From JASJBU01 sp965372385 (GTDB lineage: Bacteria; Pseudomonadota; Gammaproteobacteria; Chromatiales; Chromatiaceae), in assembly GCA_965372385.1 (NCBI GenBank), contig CBDVCD010000052.1, positions 1 to 15,850 on the forward strand: a DNA stretch of 15,850 bases, read 5' to 3'. Both the position numbers and the translations under genes were made by a program. This document shows positions 14,532 to 15,850 of the stretch, piece by piece. The notes under the pieces were generated by a model. The model did not search any database. It was not told the origin of the DNA and saw nothing but the letters and a program-made list of their open reading frames with translations. Each line of letters begins with the position of its first letter. Position 1 is the first letter of the stretch.

Positions 14532-15850
14532 ATGATTACCCAACTTCAAGATTACCGCATTGTGTTTATCGCCCTGTGGTTGCTGGTATTGCCATTGAGC
14601 ATTTACGCCGTCGACGATGTGGCAAATATTCCGGGATACACCGGTATCTTTAAGGGTGATCTTCCCGAAATCCGCAAACGCAAAGTCATACGCGCCCTGG
14701 TGACCTATAACCGTACCGATTTCTTTTTTTACAAGGGCGGCACCAAGGGCATTCAGGTTGAATACCTCAACGAATACATAAAATACCTCAATAAAGGCGT
14801 CAAACGTGAGGAGAACCGCGTACAACTTACCTATATTCCAGTGACGTTCAATGAACTGATTCCAGCGTTACTGTCCGGTAGGGGTGATATCGCCGCGGAC
14901 TTCCTGACTATCACGCCGCAGCGGGAAAAGCTGGCTGACTTTGCAACCGGAGGCAGCTGGAATATCAGCGAGCTGGTGGTTACCAATAAAGAGGTCGGAA
15001 AGTTGACCTCGATCGAGGATCTGTCCGGTAAGTCGGTTTATGTGCTGAACGGCAGCAGTTACGTCGACCACATTAAGGCCTTGAACAAGCAGTTTAAACA
15101 GAAGAGGCTCGCGCCTCTACACATCGTGGAGGCCGATCCACATCTACTGTCCGAGGATATCCTGGAAATGGTGAATGCCGGCACGGTAGAGATGACCGTC
15201 GTCGATGACTATATCGCCAGACTGTGGAAAAAAGTGCTTCCCGATATTCGTATCCATGAAGAGCTGGCGATTTCGACGGAAAATACGGTGGGCTGGGCGG
15301 TTCGCAAGCAGAATCCCGAATTACTCAAGAGCCTCAATCTCTTTGCCGGTAAAGTGAGGAAAGGTACGCTGATCGGCAATATGCTCTTCAAGCGGTATTA
15401 CAAGAACACTCGCTGGATAAAAGATCCGACCAGCGATCAGGAGCTGATGAAGCTGGAAAAACTGATTGCACTGTTCGACAAATACGCAAAGCAATACGGT
15501 TTTGATACCTGGGCCCTGGTCGGGCAGGCCTACCAGGAGTCCGGGCTCGAAAACAATAAGAAAAGCCCTCGCGGTGCGGTGGGCATTATGCAGATACTAC
15601 CCTCCACGGCGGCTGACAAGCATATCAACATCAATGATATAAAGCTGTTGGAGAACAATATCCACGCAGCGACTAAATACTTGGCGTTTCTACGCGACCG
15701 TTATTTCAGTGACCCGGCGATCACGCCGAAAAACAGGCTGGCGTTTACCTGGGCCGCTTATAATACAGGTCCGGCCAAGGTGCGTAAAATGAGGGAACAG
15801 GCCAAGAAAATGGGCCTCGATCCGAATGTCTGGTTCTCGAACGTCGAACT
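14532..15850 (+). CDS. MltF-like lytic transglycosylase with solute-binding domain (partial)
   Basis: This protein is open to the window edge (439 codons visible, no stop). It begins with a signal peptide or anchor (VFIALWLLVLPLSIYA), then a periplasmic solute-binding (SBP_bac_3-like) domain at about 50-290 (VIRALVTYNRTDFFFYKGG, LPALLSGRGDIAADFLTITP-like pattern, LSGKSVYVLNGSSY). A lytic transglycosylase SLT domain follows from about 320, with catalytic E336 in AYQESGLENN, then GAVGIMQILPSTAAD and FTWAAYNTGPAKV. This is the MltF architecture: peptidoglycan cleavage in the periplasm regulated by a ligand-binding module. GAGG at 14520-14523 with 8-nt spacing is a good ribosome site. It starts 15 nt after jetD and is probably co-transcribed. 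It appears more AT-rich than the jet genes. It is not one of the known Wadjet genes. Confidence 0.85.
   Translation, partial: MITQLQDYRIVFIALWLLVLPLSIYAVDDVANIPGYTGIFKGDLPEIRKRKVIRALVTYNRTDFFFYKGGTKGIQVEYLNEYIKYLNKGVKREENRVQLTYIPVTFNELIPALLSGRGDIAADFLTITPQREKLADFATGGSWNISELVVTNKEVGKLTSIEDLSGKSVYVLNGSSYVDHIKALNKQFKQKRLAPLHIVEADPHLLSEDILEMVNAGTVEMTVVDDYIARLWKKVLPDIRIHEELAISTENTVGWAVRKQNPELLKSLNLFAGKVRKGTLIGNMLFKRYYKNTRWIKDPTSDQELMKLEKLIALFDKYAKQYGFDTWALVGQAYQESGLENNKKSPRGAVGIMQILPSTAADKHININDIKLLENNIHAATKYLAFLRDRYFSDPAITPKNRLAFTWAAYNTGPAKVRKMREQAKKMGLDPNVWFSNVE

Overview
The window reads as chromosomal DNA from a G+C-rich gammaproteobacterium. The evidence is the family composition (a gammaproteobacterial-style MoxR-associated VWA 'bat' operon, a BatB/BatC fusion and MltF-like transglycosylase architecture) and the palindromic intergenic repeats of the kind common in Chromatiales-like and sulfur-oxidising lineages. 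The lineage is an inference; no rRNA or tRNA gene is present to fix it. All genes recognised are on the + strand.

Region 1 (112-6303) is a tightly coupled bat (aerotolerance / MoxR-VWA) operon: a DUF58 protein, a DUF4381 membrane protein, BatA (VWA), a BatB-BatC fusion (VWA + TPR + Gln/Glu-rich tail) and BatD. The first two junctions are ATGA overlaps. The MoxR AAA+ ATPase expected upstream is not visible, so it would lie before the window. A small predicted lipoprotein with an OB-fold-like C-terminal part follows (6358-6792).

Region 2 (6793-7124) is non-coding and crowded with dyads: five hairpins, including a 54-bp near-perfect palindrome, then an AT-rich stretch with an operator-like 13-bp dyad that overlaps a candidate promoter for the next operon.

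Region 3 (7125-14516) is a complete type I Wadjet (JetABCD; MksFEBG/EptABCD-like) anti-plasmid condensin system: JetA (DUF3375, kleisin), JetB (DUF4194, KITE), JetC (SMC-like ATPase with intact Walker A, signature and Walker B) and JetD (DUF3322-DUF2220, Toprim nuclease). Its notable feature is a complete VapB-VapC toxin-antitoxin pair (9244-9869) sitting in the same orientation between jetB and jetC. It has a consensus TATAAT and an operator-like dyad immediately upstream and lies 8 nt before jetC. The jetC-jetD junction is also opened, by a 64-nt spacer containing a palindromic repeat.

Region 4 (14532-end) is a truncated MltF-like protein (solute-binding domain + lytic transglycosylase domain) beginning 15 nt after jetD, so it is probably on the same transcript.

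The working idea is that the jet operon is a defence locus that has gained an internal addiction module, and its SMC motor gene may now be expressed under partial control of the toxin-antitoxin pair.
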